In this document: piece by piece, positions 35,050 to 43,924 of the stretch
How the letters are laid out: every line of letters starts with the position of its first letter
Position numbering within the stretch: the first letter of the stretch is position 1
Source: Clostridium_AD sp050717545
GTDB taxonomy: Bacteria; Bacillota; Clostridia; Clostridiales; Clostridiaceae
Length of the DNA: 64,000 bases
Assembly (NCBI RefSeq): GCF_050717545.1
Contig: NZ_JBOITN010000034.1
Location: 1-64,000, forward strand
Direction: 5' to 3'
Notes under the pieces: model-generated
What the model saw: only the letters and a program-made list of their open reading frames with translations
What the model was told of the DNA's origin: nothing
The model's database searches: none
Program-made: the position numbers and the translations under genes

Positions 35050-36225
35050 TTATATATATTTCTTTATTTCAGCTACTTTATTTAATTTTTCCCATGTCAA
35101 ATCTAAATCAGTTCTTCCAAAATGTCCATAGGCTGCTATTTGTTTGTAGATAGGTCTTCTTAGATCTAATTCTCTTATAATAACAGCTGGCCTTAAATCA
35201 AAAACCTTTTTAATTATTTCAACAATTTTATCATCTGCAATTTTTCCCGTTCCGAAAGTATCAACTTCTATTGATACCGGTTTAGCTACACCTATAGCAT
35301 AAGCAAGTTCTATTTCTAATTTATCAGAAACTCCTGCAGCTACTAAATTTTTAGCAACCCATCTTGCAGCATATGCAGCAGATCTATCAACTTTTGTTGG
35401 ATCTTTCCCCGAGAATGCTCCGCCGCCATGTCTACCATATCCACCATAAGTATCTACTATGATTTTTCTTCCTGTTAGACCAGAGTCTCCTTGTGGTCCT
35501 CCAATTACAAATCTACCTGTAGGATTTATGTAATATTTAGTATCTTCATCTAATAATTCACTTGGTACTATAGCATTTATTACATATTTCTTTAAATCAT
35601 TCTCAATTTGGTCGTGAGTTGCTTCTACGCCATGTTGAGTTGAGATAACAATGGTATCAATTCTCACCGGTTTATTATCTTCATATTCTACAGTAACTTG
35701 AGTTTTTCCGTCTGGTCTTAAATATCCCAGAGTACCGTCTTTTCTTACTTCACTCAACTTTCTTGCAAGTCTATGAGCCATAGCAATTGGTAGTGGCATA
35801 TACTCTGGTGTCTCATTTGTTGCAAACCCAAACATCATACCTTGATCTCCAGCACCTATTGAATCTATCTTATCAACAAGGCCTGACTTCGATTCTAAAG
35901 CCTCATCAACTCCCATGGCTATATCAGGTGATTGTTCATTGATAGACGTAATTACAGCACATGTGCTAGCATCAAACCCGTATTTAGCTCTAGTATATCC
36001 TATACCCTCAATAGTATTTCTAACAACTTTAGGAACATCTACATAACAACTAGTTGTTATCTCTCCCATGACTAATACCATTCCTGTTGTAACTGCCGTT
36101 TCACATGCAACTCTTGCATAAGGGTCTTGTTCTAATATAGCGTCAAGTACAGCATCTGAAATTTGATCACAAATTTTGTCTGGATGTCCTTCTGTAACTG
36201 ATTCTGATGTAAATAATCGTTTCAT
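35050..36225 (-). CDS. metK: S-adenosylmethionine synthetase
   Basis: A 391-residue enzyme that makes SAM from methionine and ATP. Family motifs are FTSESVTEGHPDKICDQISD near the N-terminus, GAGDQGMMFGFATNETPEYM near 120, and GGYGRHGGGAFSGKDPTKVDRSAAY near 255. Length is typical. It lies downstream of a SAM-I riboswitch and terminator, so it is turned down when SAM is high. Between the riboswitch and the gene are a copy of the dispersed palindrome and a short stem-loop (36242-36268) close to the ribosome site. It is a single gene. Confidence 0.96.
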   Translation of the reverse strand: MKRLFTSESVTEGHPDKICDQISDAVLDAILEQDPYARVACETAVTTGMVLVMGEITTSCYVDVPKVVRNTIEGIGYTRAKYGFDASTCAVITSINEQSPDIAMGVDEALESKSGLVDKIDSIGAGDQGMMFGFATNETPEYMPLPIAMAHRLARKLSEVRKDGTLGYLRPDGKTQVTVEYEDNKPVRIDTIVISTQHGVEATHDQIENDLKKYVINAIVPSELLDEDTKYYINPTGRFVIGGPQGDSGLTGRKIIVDTYGGYGRHGGGAFSGKDPTKVDRSAAYAARWVAKNLVAAGVSDKLEIELAYAIGVAKPVSIEVDTFGTGKIADDKIVEIIKKVFDLRPAVIIRELDLRRPIYKQIAAYGHFGRTDLDLTWEKLNKVAEIKKYI

Positions 36226-36266
36226 TATATTTCTCCTTTCGAGTGCTAAAAAATTCTATTTAGCAC

Positions 36267-36291
36267 TATTAAATCATCTCTAGCGTAGCTA
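36267..36291 (+). repeat. Dispersed imperfect palindrome, copy E
   Basis: ATTAAATCATCTCTAGCGTA then GCTA. It lies in the metK leader, 52 bases past the riboswitch terminator. It shares the variant GCGTAGCT with copy F. Confidence 0.55.
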
Positions 36292-36342
36292 AAATATCAG
36301 CCCTTACTGACTTATCATTTCAATATATTTTACCTCAAAAAT

Positions 36343-36375
36343 AAAACCCCTTCTAAATATAAGAAGAGGTTTTTT
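36343..36375 (-). terminator. SAM-riboswitch terminator
   Basis: AAAACCTCTTCT/AGAAGGGGTTTT stem then ATTTTTG on the minus strand, between the aptamer and metK. Confidence 0.85.
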
Positions 36376-36380
36376 AACCA

Positions 36381-36487
36381 TCTCCCTTATCTTGCAGATA
36401 TAACTGCTGGAATTGGCACCATGGTGTAATGCACCGGTTGCCGGGTTTCATAGGGCCTTATTCCCTCCACCTCTCTTGATAAGAGTT
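36381..36487 (-). promoter_or_regulatory. SAM-I (S-box) riboswitch
   Basis: On the minus strand it starts AACTCTTATCAAGAGAGGTG, continues with GAGGGA and GGCCCTATGAAACCCGGCAA, then a GGTGCATTACACC stem, and closes with CAAGATAAGGGAGA. These are the conserved S-box blocks, with the kink-turn intact. It controls metK by termination when SAM is bound. Confidence 0.97.
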
Positions 36488-36507
36488 ATCAATATTAAGT
36501 TTTGACA

Positions 36508-36536
36508 ATGCTACCACATGCATTTAGCAGTGTCAA
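36508..36536 (-). promoter_or_regulatory. Promoter of the SAM riboswitch/metK transcript
   Basis: TTGACA (36536-36531), 17 bases, TAGCAT (36513-36508) on the minus strand. Confidence 0.6.
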
Positions 36537-36570
36537 CAGATTCTATATTCTTTTAAAATTTACTAAGTAA

Positions 36571-36593
36571 AAAAGACATCCATTGATGTCTTT

Positions 36594-36594
<1 letters not shown>
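36571..36594 (-). terminator. Terminator of the tRNA cluster
   Basis: AAAAGACATC/GATGTCTTTT, loop CATT on the plus strand, and a T run on the minus strand. It begins at the last base of the final tRNA-Tyr CCA end. Confidence 0.85.
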
Positions 36595-36678
<84 letters not shown>

Positions 36679-36683
36679 ATGTT

Positions 36684-36758
36684 TGGAGCTGGCAATAGGA
36701 ATTGAACCTACAACCTGCTGATTACAAGTCAGCTGCTCTACCGTTGAGCCATGCCAGC
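36684..36758 (-). tRNA. tRNA-Thr (TGT anticodon), second copy
   Basis: A 75-nt cloverleaf starting GCTGGCATGGCTCAACGG. The anticodon loop is CTTGTAA within GCTGA/TCAGC, so the anticodon is TGT. CCA is encoded. Confidence 0.94.
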
Positions 36759-36782
36759 ATGTATTTAGCCTAAAAATCACTA

Positions 36783-36858
36783 TGGTGGGAACAACAGGGT
36801 TCGAACCTGTGACCCTCTGCTTGTAAGGCAGATGCTCTCCCAGCTGAGCTATGCTCCC
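36783..36858 (-). tRNA. tRNA-Val (TAC anticodon)
   Basis: A 76-nt cloverleaf starting GGGAGCATAGCTCAGCTGGG. The anticodon stem-loop TCTGC-CTTACAA-GCAGA gives TAC. CCA is encoded. It stands between two Thr-Tyr pairs. Confidence 0.95.
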
Positions 36859-36881
36859 ATAGTTTGTGGTAATAAAGTAAA

Positions 36882-36966
36882 TGGTGGAGGAGGACGGATT
36901 CGAACCATCGAAACATTACGTAACAGATTTACAGTCTGCCCCCTTTGGCCACTCGGGAACTCCTCC
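36882..36966 (-). tRNA. tRNA-Tyr (GTA anticodon), first copy
   Basis: An 85-nt class II tRNA with anticodon GTA and encoded CCA. It is followed by tRNA-Val 23 bases on. Confidence 0.95.
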
Positions 36967-36970
36967 ATGT

Positions 36971-37045
36971 TGGAGCTGGCAATAGGAATTGAACCTACAA
37001 CCTGCTGATTACAAGTCAGCTGCTCTACCGTTGAGCCATGCCAGC
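36971..37045 (-). tRNA. tRNA-Thr (TGT anticodon), first copy
   Basis: A 75-nt cloverleaf identical in sequence to the copy at 36684-36758, with anticodon TGT and encoded CCA. It is the first gene of the five-tRNA cluster. Confidence 0.94.
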
Positions 37046-37339
37046 CTATTATATTTTTCGTCGCTTTACCGTGTCGACAAGAATTATTATACAACTTTAA
37101 TTTAATAACTTCAACTCCATTTTGAGTCATTACATAAGGTTATCTCACCATTACTATATCATTCACTCACATACTCATCATTAATCACCTATGCAACTTA
37201 TTATAAATATTTTCTATTTTCAAAATAGTATTTTTTTATTCTCTTATCATAATAAATCGCAGAGTTTATTCATATAAATAATTGATAGGAAAATAATATC
37301 AAATTATTTTTCTATAGCGTTATACAAGGAGGTATTTTT

Positions 37340-37894
37340 TTGAGTAAGACTAAAACACATTATAAAGATCCTTTAGCCTACTATACAATCTCCAATTACC
37401 TAAAAGATTATATAGATAAAAACACTTTAGTTGTTTGTATAGGCACCGATAGATGTATTGGTGATTGCCTAGGCCCACTCGTGGGTACATTTTTGAAAAA
37501 TAGCTCCTTTCCATTGCCAGTATATGGAACTATAGATAATCCAATTCATGCCCTAAACATAGATAGTAAATTATCTGAAATAAACGCTTTACACCCAAAT
37601 TGTACTATAATAGGTGTCGATGCATGTTTAGGTGACATCTCCAACATTGGGGAACTTCAAGCTAGAAATTATCCAATTCACCCTGGTAAAGGTGTAGGAA
37701 AAACCCTACCTAAAGTAGGTAATGTTTCATTAATAGGTATAGTAGATTCAAGTGATGATAGTGAAGTGTTCACTAATAGAAATATAAGACTTAGTTTAGT
37801 TATGGAAATTGCTAATGTATTAAGTCGGTCCCTTGTACATTCATATTATTTGTATGCTCTTACCGATGGAGAAAAAGATTTGACTTCTAACTAA
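37340..37894 (+). CDS. yyaC: Spore-associated protease-like protein YyaC
   Basis: A 184-residue member of the YyaC/DUF1256 family, distantly related to the germination protease GPR and linked to sporulation. Family marks are VVCIGTDRCIGDCLGPLVGT near 32, and the segment HPGKGVGKTLPKVGNVSLIG near 115, with VDACLGDISNIG between. The start is a TTG at 37340, eight bases after GGAGGT. It is a single plus-strand gene, placed head-to-tail with the sporulation block on the opposite strand. Confidence 0.88.
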   Translation: MSKTKTHYKDPLAYYTISNYLKDYIDKNTLVVCIGTDRCIGDCLGPLVGTFLKNSSFPLPVYGTIDNPIHALNIDSKLSEINALHPNCTIIGVDACLGDISNIGELQARNYPIHPGKGVGKTLPKVGNVSLIGIVDSSDDSEVFTNRNIRLSLVMEIANVLSRSLVHSYYLYALTDGEKDLTSN

Positions 37895-37933
37895 ATTATT
37901 TTCTTTAGATAAATTTCCAATAAATTAATTTTA

Positions 37934-37962
37934 TAAAAAAATGCTAAGTAGCATGAATTTTT
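37934..37962 (+). terminator. Terminator after yyaC
   Basis: A short ATGCT/AGCAT stem flanked by seven As, followed by GAATTTTTC. It is weaker than the long hairpin that follows. Confidence 0.5.
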
Positions 37963-37964
37963 CT

Positions 37965-38028
37965 ACAAGCTATAAAAATAAGCAATACAATTAATTTAAT
38001 AATTGTATTGCTTATTTTTATAGCTTGT
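37965..38028. terminator. 29-bp perfect hairpin between yyaC and mbl
   Basis: Positions 37965-37993 pair without a mismatch to 38000-38028, loop ATTTAA. It separates two convergent genes and ends 9 bases from the mbl stop. It probably acts as a two-way terminator, though its length is unusual. Confidence 0.75.
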
Positions 38029-38037
38029 ATGCAGTTT

Positions 38038-39072
38038 TTAATCAATTAAATAATTGTTGCCTCCAGTAAATGAGCTATCTAGTTTACCCATATAATCGAG
38101 AACCTTACCTGTTCCAAGTGCTACACACGAAATTGGATCCTCAGCTAAATACACTGGGACTCTAGTTACTTCTTGTATAAGTTTATCTAATCCCTTAAGT
38201 AATGCTCCTCCACCAGTCATAACTATTCCTTTATCAGCTATATCTGCCGAAAGCTCCGGTGGTGTTTTTTCAAGCACTGAATGTGCACATCCTGCTATTG
38301 AAACTACTGCATCCTTCAAGGCTTCTCTCATTTCCTCTGATGTTACTGCTAAATTTTTAGGGAGTCCTGTAACTAGATCTCTTCCCCGTATCTCCATGCT
38401 TGTATTTTCTTCTTGCTTGTAAGCACAACCTATGTTTATTTTTAAGTCCTCTGCAGTTCTCTCACCAATCATTAACTTATGTTTTTTCCTGATATATTTT
38501 ATTATATCCTCATCGAACCTATCTCCCGCTACTTTAAGCGATTGACGTACAACCATGCCTCCTAAAGAAATTACTGCAATATCAGTAGTTCCTCCACCGA
38601 TATCAATAACCATATTACCACTCGCTTTACCAATGTCCAGTCCTGCTCCAATTGCCGCAGCTAAGGGTTCTTCTATTAGTTGGACTTTCTTGGCTCCAGC
38701 ATTTTTAGCTGCATCCTCTACTGCTCTTCTTTCTACTTCCGTTGCTTCACAAGGAACGCAAATTACAACTTTCGGAGCAGATAACCTTCTTTTCCCACAA
38801 GCCTTTGTTATAAAATGCTTTAACATTCTTTCAGTTATATCATAATCTGAAATGACACCATTCCTCATAGGACGAATGGCAACAATATTACCCGGTGTTC
38901 TTCCTATCATTTTTCTTGCTTCTTCCCCAACTGCTAGCACCCTATTATTATTTCTGTTTATTGCAACAACAGATGGCTCTTTTAGGATAACACCTTTACC
39001 TTTAATGTATACAAGCACTGTAGCTGTACCTAAATCTATACCCATATCTGTACCCATTCTAAAAAAAAACAT
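38038..39072 (-). CDS. mbl: MreB-family actin-like shape protein (Mbl type)
   Basis: A 344-residue cytoskeletal ATPase that guides side-wall synthesis. Actin-fold motifs are MGIDLGTATVLVYIKGKG (phosphate 1), GNMVIDIGGGTTDIAVISLG (phosphate 2) near 160, and KGIVMTGGGALLKGLDKLI (adenosine) near 285. The close upstream spoIIID is the typical neighbour of mbl in spore formers, which is why I prefer Mbl over MreB or MreBH. AGGAG precedes the ATG at 39072, though spacing is rather long. Confidence 0.9.
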   Translation of the reverse strand: MFFFRMGTDMGIDLGTATVLVYIKGKGVILKEPSVVAINRNNNRVLAVGEEARKMIGRTPGNIVAIRPMRNGVISDYDITERMLKHFITKACGKRRLSAPKVVICVPCEATEVERRAVEDAAKNAGAKKVQLIEEPLAAAIGAGLDIGKASGNMVIDIGGGTTDIAVISLGGMVVRQSLKVAGDRFDEDIIKYIRKKHKLMIGERTAEDLKINIGCAYKQEENTSMEIRGRDLVTGLPKNLAVTSEEMREALKDAVVSIAGCAHSVLEKTPPELSADIADKGIVMTGGGALLKGLDKLIQEVTRVPVYLAEDPISCVALGTGKVLDYMGKLDSSFTGGNNYLID

Positions 39073-39144
39073 CTCAAAACCACTCCTGCTCTTTAGTATA
39101 TTCGTTATTTCAATTATACTAAACTTTATTCTATAAAGACATAA

Positions 39145-39190
39145 AAAAACCTCTTTTTTATTAAAAATTCTTTTTATCTTTTATAGGTTT
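39145..39190 (-). terminator. Probable terminator after spoIIID
   Basis: AAACCT...AGGTTT with inner A/T pairing, then a T run on the minus strand. Its stem is imperfect. Confidence 0.45.
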
Positions 39191-39205
39191 TAGCTTGAAA
39201 TGTCT

Positions 39206-39460
39206 TTATCCTTCTATTGCCTTGTATTTAAGCCTTGTTGCTCTTCCACCTCTTATATGCCTTTCTGCTTTATTTAAATCCAAAATTGTTTTTGCTTGGT
39301 TAGCAATTATAGGATTTATAGTTGGCAATCTTTCCGTCATGTCTTTGTGTATTGTACTTTTGCTAACTCCAAACACTTTGGCTGTTCTTCTTATTGTGGA
39401 TTTTGATTCAATAATATATTTTGCAACTTCTAATACACGGTCTTCAATATAGTCTTTCAA
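39206..39460 (-). CDS. spoIIID: Mother-cell sporulation regulator SpoIIID
   Basis: An 84-residue DNA-binding protein acting in the mother cell after SigE. The helix-turn-helix is STIRRTAKVFGVSKSTIHKDM, followed by the basic C-terminal tail, which in homologues contacts the minor groove (KAERHIRGGRATRLKYK). Length is exactly that expected. It lies between spoIIQ and mbl, the standard order. Confidence 0.96.
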   Translation of the reverse strand: MKDYIEDRVLEVAKYIIESKSTIRRTAKVFGVSKSTIHKDMTERLPTINPIIANQAKTILDLNKAERHIRGGRATRLKYKAIEG

Positions 39461-39581
39461 AAGTGTTACCTCCTAAACCCTTCTATATTTATAAATATGC
39501 AATACCTAGCTTTTAAATTCCATTCCAATTAGTCATCTTGCTATATATTTCAAAAAAATGACTAATTGAGATGGTTATTGG

Positions 39582-40370
39582 TTATTTTTTAATTGTTACT
39601 GGTTGGTATTTTTCATATGTTACATATTTAGCAGGATCAATATTCTTATTATTTTGTAAAACTTCAAAATGCATATGAGAACCATAAACTTCATTATATG
39701 AATTTAAGCTAGTGTTTCCCACACAACCAATTTGTTGATTTTTAGTTACTTTATCGCCTTTTTTCACTAGTATCTTTGCATCTAAATTAGAGTAATTAGT
39801 AACAAAACCATTTTGATGATCTACTTGAACCATTTGACCCCTTTGACCATCAACATCAGTACCAACTACTTTAACTATTCCATCCATAGCAGATACAACT
39901 TTCTCACCTAGTTTTGCTTGAATGTCGATACCTAAGTTTGTTCTGTAACTTCCATCAGTCTTCCACACTACAACATCAATATCTTTTGAATATGCCCTTG
40001 CGAGCGTTCCATTTGCCACAGGTTTTTGAAACTTAGCATTAATTGTTGTTGAAGCTGCGGCTGCTATTGTTTCAGTAGTGACTTTTTTAATATTAGGCAC
40101 CTCTTTAAGTTCCTTAGCCTTAGCCTTATTCTCATCTTCTTCTTTCACTTGAAGTGCACCATCATATTGTTTTTGTTCTTCTTTTAGTACATTTGCTGCA
40201 CTAGCTTGTTGTTTTTGTAATGCTTCTTGATTACTTGAAATCTTTTTATTATTATTTGCTGTTATAGATGCCACTGTAGCTACTATACATAAACAAACAA
40301 ATAAAATTACATAAAAGCCTTCCTTTTTTAAAAAATTTAATGTCTTATTGTTGTTTGCGTTCTTATCCAT
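39582..40370 (-). CDS. spoIIQ: Stage II sporulation protein SpoIIQ (LytM/M23 fold)
   Basis: A 262-residue forespore membrane protein that binds SpoIIIAH across the septum. One membrane helix at about 18-38, a coiled linker, then an M23 domain at about 130-250. The second zinc motif HxH is intact (GSHMHFEV), but the first, normally HxGxD, reads NLGID, so the first metal-binding histidine is an asparagine. The start is the ATG at 40370, with GGAGGTG upstream; the longer frame to 40415 has no site. It follows spoIID in the order spoIID-spoIIQ-spoIIID. Confidence 0.87.
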   Translation of the reverse strand: MDKNANNNKTLNFLKKEGFYVILFVCLCIVATVASITANNNKKISSNQEALQKQQASAANVLKEEQKQYDGALQVKEEDENKAKAKELKEVPNIKKVTTETIAAAASTTINAKFQKPVANGTLARAYSKDIDVVVWKTDGSYRTNLGIDIQAKLGEKVVSAMDGIVKVVGTDVDGQRGQMVQVDHQNGFVTNYSNLDAKILVKKGDKVTKNQQIGCVGNTSLNSYNEVYGSHMHFEVLQNNKNIDPAKYVTYEKYQPVTIKK

Positions 40371-40463
40371 ACAAACACCTCCACTTGTATTTTTGTCCAT
40401 AATGTAATAAAACATACATATTTTATAAAATTTATTTATACTTATTTATTTTTCCAAAAAATA

Positions 40464-40500
40464 AAGCTGATTATCCCTTTTTATAAAGGATAACCAGCTT
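40464..40500 (-). terminator. Terminator of spoIID
   Basis: AAGCTG-TTATCC/GGATAA-CAGCTT with one mismatch, then TATTTTTTGG on the minus strand. Confidence 0.75.
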
Positions 40501-40514
40501 AAAAATATTATTTT

Positions 40515-41579
40515 TTATTTGGATATAGCAACGCCTTGATAATAATGCGTTAATATTTCAGTATAACTTTTCCCATCTTTGGCCATGGCATTTGCACCCC
40601 ATTGGCTCATTCCTACACCATGCCCATATCCACTACAATCTATCTCTATTCCACTTGAATTAAACTTCATTTGAAAATTTGATGATTTTAGGCCAAGCAT
40701 TGTTCTGAATTTACTACCTGACATAGTTATATTTCCCACCTTAATATTCTTAACACTCCCGCCCTCCGTCCTTTCTATTATCTTTATTTGATTCTTAATA
40801 CTCGCCGTAGTTACCTTCGCATTATTATAATTACTATTAATAATTTTAATTATCTCCTCATATTTAAAATTATTAATACTTTTAGCATTTTTTACGGTTT
40901 CCTCGCCTAGACTTTCTACACTCCTTAAATAAGGTATACTAGTGCTGAATACCTCTTCAGAATTTTCAGTTTTCCCGCTGCTAGTTGAAAAATAATAAGG
41001 TTCCATTACCAATTCATCATTATATGTTAAGACCTGCGCCCTTGTATCTTCAACCGCCTTTTTTATCTTATCCCATAACTGATCACCTTTATTTTTATTA
41101 TCTTTATTCCAATCTTTTATACGTTCCGCCTTAGTCACATAAACTTGGCAGTGCGTTGTGTCACACAAGCTAGCACCATTAGCATTTTTACATGGTGAGC
41201 CCCCATCCTCTATAACGTGTGCCAAAGCATATGTCCTAGCAGCCACTGCTTGGGCCTTTAAGGCATCCGGTTCAAATGCAGCCGGCATTTCCCCAGCAAC
41301 AACCCCCGTGACATACTCCTCTAAATCAAGTTCCTTTATTATATTTTCTTTTGTAATAAATACTTTAACTTTAGAAATTTTTGGTAGCTCGCTATACTTA
41401 ATAATAACTTTATCGTCATCCGACTTAATTTCAAAGCTATTATTTTTATTTATAATTGCGTTCTCTCCGTTCTTTCCTACTCCCACTAATAGAATAGAAG
41501 TTATTACTATAAATGCAATACATGCAGTTACTATTAAAATAAGATTTTTCAAATGCACTGTAATAAAAACTCTTCTCAT
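40515..41579 (-). CDS. spoIID: Stage II sporulation protein SpoIID (lytic transglycosylase)
   Basis: A 354-residue membrane-anchored lytic transglycosylase that degrades peptidoglycan during engulfment, with SpoIIP and SpoIIM. A membrane helix lies at about 10-32. Family motifs are VTGVVAGEMPAAFEPDALKA near 90 (containing the catalytic glutamate), AVAARTYALAH, CDTTHCQVY, and the C-terminal SGYGHGVGMSQWGANAMAK. Length is normal. murA lies upstream and spoIIQ downstream on the same strand. Confidence 0.95.
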   Translation of the reverse strand: MRRVFITVHLKNLILIVTACIAFIVITSILLVGVGKNGENAIINKNNSFEIKSDDDKVIIKYSELPKISKVKVFITKENIIKELDLEEYVTGVVAGEMPAAFEPDALKAQAVAARTYALAHVIEDGGSPCKNANGASLCDTTHCQVYVTKAERIKDWNKDNKNKGDQLWDKIKKAVEDTRAQVLTYNDELVMEPYYFSTSSGKTENSEEVFSTSIPYLRSVESLGEETVKNAKSINNFKYEEIIKIINSNYNNAKVTTASIKNQIKIIERTEGGSVKNIKVGNITMSGSKFRTMLGLKSSNFQMKFNSSGIEIDCSGYGHGVGMSQWGANAMAKDGKSYTEILTHYYQGVAISK

Positions 41580-41678
41580 TTATTTCTCCTCTCATGCAAA
41601 AAAACTCTACAATATACATATTAAATAACTATAAATAATATTACATTTTGAGGATATAAATTTCTTATAAAAGAAAGA

Positions 41679-41703
41679 ATTAAATCATCTCCTGCGTAGC
41701 TTC
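41679..41703 (+). repeat. Dispersed imperfect palindrome, copy F
   Basis: ATTAAATCATCTCCTGCGTA then GCTTC. It lies 22 bases past the murA terminator and upstream of spoIID, in the same orientation as the other copies. Confidence 0.6.
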
Positions 41704-41724
41704 AAAATCTTCCTAAAATAAACT

Positions 41725-41767
41725 AAAAGAATTAGAATATATAAATCACATATACTCCAATTCTTTT
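41725..41767 (-). terminator. Terminator of murA
   Basis: AAAAGAATT...AATTCTTTT stem extended by partly paired A/T bases, then AGTTTATTTT on the minus strand. Confidence 0.65.
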
Positions 41768-41804
41768 GGTTTTATATTTTTATTATATTTTTTTTGTTAA
41801 TATC

Positions 41805-43070
41805 TCAGCTATCCGAATGTACTCTTTCAATATCCGCTCCTAGCCCCTTTAATTTCTCTTCTATAGATACATACCCTCTATCGATATGATATATGTCCTT
41901 TATTGTAGTCGTACCCTCTGCAGTAAGCCCTGCAAGTATTAACGCTGCGCCTGCCCTTAAATCTGTAGCTGTAACATCACTACCAGTAAACGTATCTATA
42001 CCCTCTATTACAGCACTTCTGCCATCTATTTTTATATTCGCTCCCATTCTCTTAAGTTCCACAGCATGCATAAATCTGTTCTCAAAAATAGTTTCCGTAA
42101 TTATGCTCGTACCCTTTACCGTACATAGTAAGCTCATCATCTGCGCCTGCATATCTGTGGGGAATCCTGGAAATGGCATAGTTTTTATATCTATTGGATT
42201 TAATTTTTTTCGTCCATCCACTATTATGCTGTTCTTATTAATTTCTATCGCTACTCCCATTTCTGTAAGTTTTGCTATTATTGGTTTTGAATGTATTTCA
42301 TCAATTCCATTAATTTTAACTAGGCTCTTTGTTATTGCAGCAGTTATCATAAATGTACCTGCCTCTATTCTGTCGTATATCGGTTTGTAAACAACCTCGT
42401 TAAAATCTCTAACTCCTAAAATCCTTATAGTATCCGTTCCTTCCCCACTTATTTGTGCTCCCATACCTCTTAAAAACTTTGCCAGATCTACTATCTCTGG
42501 TTCCTCTGCTGCATTTCCTATTATCGTTTCTCCCCGTGCAAGCGTTGCAGCCATCATTATATTTTCTGTAGCGCCAACTGATGGATAATCTAAATATATA
42601 TTACATCCTATTAATTTTTTTGCTTTTGCCTCCACATATCCATGTCCTACAAACACTTCAGCTCCCAGAGCTGATAATCCTTTTAAATGAAGGTCAATAG
42701 GTCTAGTCCCAATATTGCATCCACCTGGCAAAGATATTTTAAAACTACCAAATCTTCCAAGCATAGGTCCCATTATTAAAAAAGATGCTCTCATTTTTCT
42801 TACTAATTCATCATTAGCACCATTATCAAACAAATTAGCAGTATTTATTTTTACTATATTATTTATTTTATCTATATTAACATCTGCCTTAAGAGATCTT
42901 AATACGTCGCAAATTACAAATACATCCTCTAGCATAGGAGAATTTTCTATAGTACAGCTATTACCGTTTAATATTGTTGCTGCAAGTATTGGAAGAACCG
43001 CATTTTTAGCTGCACTAACATTTACTTCACCTTGTAATCTTTTCCCACCCTTTATAACTAATTTATCCAT
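41805..43070 (-). CDS. murA: UDP-N-acetylglucosamine 1-carboxyvinyltransferase
   Basis: A 421-residue cytosolic enzyme for the first committed step of peptidoglycan synthesis. KGGKRLQGEVNVSAAKNA opens the protein with the catalytic lysine-asparagine pair. The fosfomycin-sensitive cysteine is present (C118 in LPGGCNIGTRPIDLHLKG). DLRAGAALILAGLTAEG is near the C-terminus. Its place between ywmB and spoIID matches murAA of Bacillus. GGAGG precedes the ATG. It lies 27 bp after ywmB, so they are co-transcribed. Confidence 0.96.
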   Translation of the reverse strand: MDKLVIKGGKRLQGEVNVSAAKNAVLPILAATILNGNSCTIENSPMLEDVFVICDVLRSLKADVNIDKINNIVKINTANLFDNGANDELVRKMRASFLIMGPMLGRFGSFKISLPGGCNIGTRPIDLHLKGLSALGAEVFVGHGYVEAKAKKLIGCNIYLDYPSVGATENIMMAATLARGETIIGNAAEEPEIVDLAKFLRGMGAQISGEGTDTIRILGVRDFNEVVYKPIYDRIEAGTFMITAAITKSLVKINGIDEIHSKPIIAKLTEMGVAIEINKNSIIVDGRKKLNPIDIKTMPFPGFPTDMQAQMMSLLCTVKGTSIITETIFENRFMHAVELKRMGANIKIDGRSAVIEGIDTFTGSDVTATDLRAGAALILAGLTAEGTTTIKDIYHIDRGYVSIEEKLKGLGADIERVHSDS

Positions 43071-43097
43071 ATATTTCCTCCATTATATTGTTAGTTT

Positions 43098-43826
43098 TTA
43101 ATAAGTTATAATTATTTCAGGTGTACCAATAATAATGTACCGTCCTGATGAATAATTACATATAGCATAATTAAAATCAATTAACTTGTTATTAATTAAC
43201 TCCTCATTATACTTTTGCGTATATGCTATAGTACTTAGTCCATTATTTATACTCACTGTATCAATATTTTTGGCACCACGTGACTTTAGAATTTTTATTA
43301 TTGCACCATTAATATAATTTACCGCTAAACTTGAACTATCATCAATTTTAGCCTTAAGATATTGAAAACATTTAATATCTTTACCGTGGCTTCCAATGCT
43401 ATTTATAACTTTATTTTTAAGGGCTTCTAGTCCGTTTTCATTCATTTTCTTACTTATGTTTATCGTTATATTATTTTTTTTACCGTTTTTCAAGGCCTCG
43501 TTATTAGATTTTAAACCCTCTATATATCCTTCAATGTTAACACCTGAAAACTCTATGCAATAAGAATATCCATCTTCAGACCTGACTAATTTTATATCTT
43601 TATTATTAAGATCTAAGGATTCAATTAAATAGTTGACTATTTCTTTTGGGTTTACCTCAGTATTAAACGATGTTTTTAAACCATATTCTACGGTTTTGCT
43701 TTTAGATACTATTAATATTTCATCAAATAAATTAACTCCCTCTTGTGCATTAGTAAATTTAACATTAACTTGTAAAATTATTAGGCTTAATACTATACAC
43801 AAAAGTGATACGCTCTTTTTTTTCAT
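43098..43826 (-). CDS. ywmB: YwmB-family secreted protein
   Basis: A 242-residue exported protein of the YwmB (DUF1779, TATA-box-binding-like) family, function unknown. A signal sequence occupies residues 1-27 (ending near NAQE). The rest is an alternating alpha/beta domain with KDIKLVRSEDGYSYCIEFSG and DTVSINNGLSTIAYTQKYN. The gene order ywmB-murA-spoIID is conserved in spore formers and is a main reason for this call. A GGGGGG site lies upstream of the ATG. Confidence 0.85.
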   Translation of the reverse strand: MKKKSVSLLCIVLSLIILQVNVKFTNAQEGVNLFDEILIVSKSKTVEYGLKTSFNTEVNPKEIVNYLIESLDLNNKDIKLVRSEDGYSYCIEFSGVNIEGYIEGLKSNNEALKNGKKNNITINISKKMNENGLEALKNKVINSIGSHGKDIKCFQYLKAKIDDSSSLAVNYINGAIIKILKSRGAKNIDTVSINNGLSTIAYTQKYNEELINNKLIDFNYAICNYSSGRYIIIGTPEIIITY

Positions 43827-43924
43827 TTTAACTTCCCCCCCTTGTCCTCTTTATTAAATTGTTGACAATAATTTCTTTTTCTATTCTATAAATAATGATA
43901 TTTTAATATTAATATTATTAATAA

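Noticed and set aside
36241..36268. GAGTGCTAA and TTAGCACT near metK, like the heat-shock CIRCE operator
   Set aside because: CIRCE is TTAGCACTC-N9-GAGTGCTAA. Here the half-sites are in the opposite (everted) order, so HrcA binding is not expected; it is better seen as a short mRNA stem-loop.
36849..37130. 93-codon frame on the minus strand
   Set aside because: It runs through three tRNA genes and has no ribosome site.
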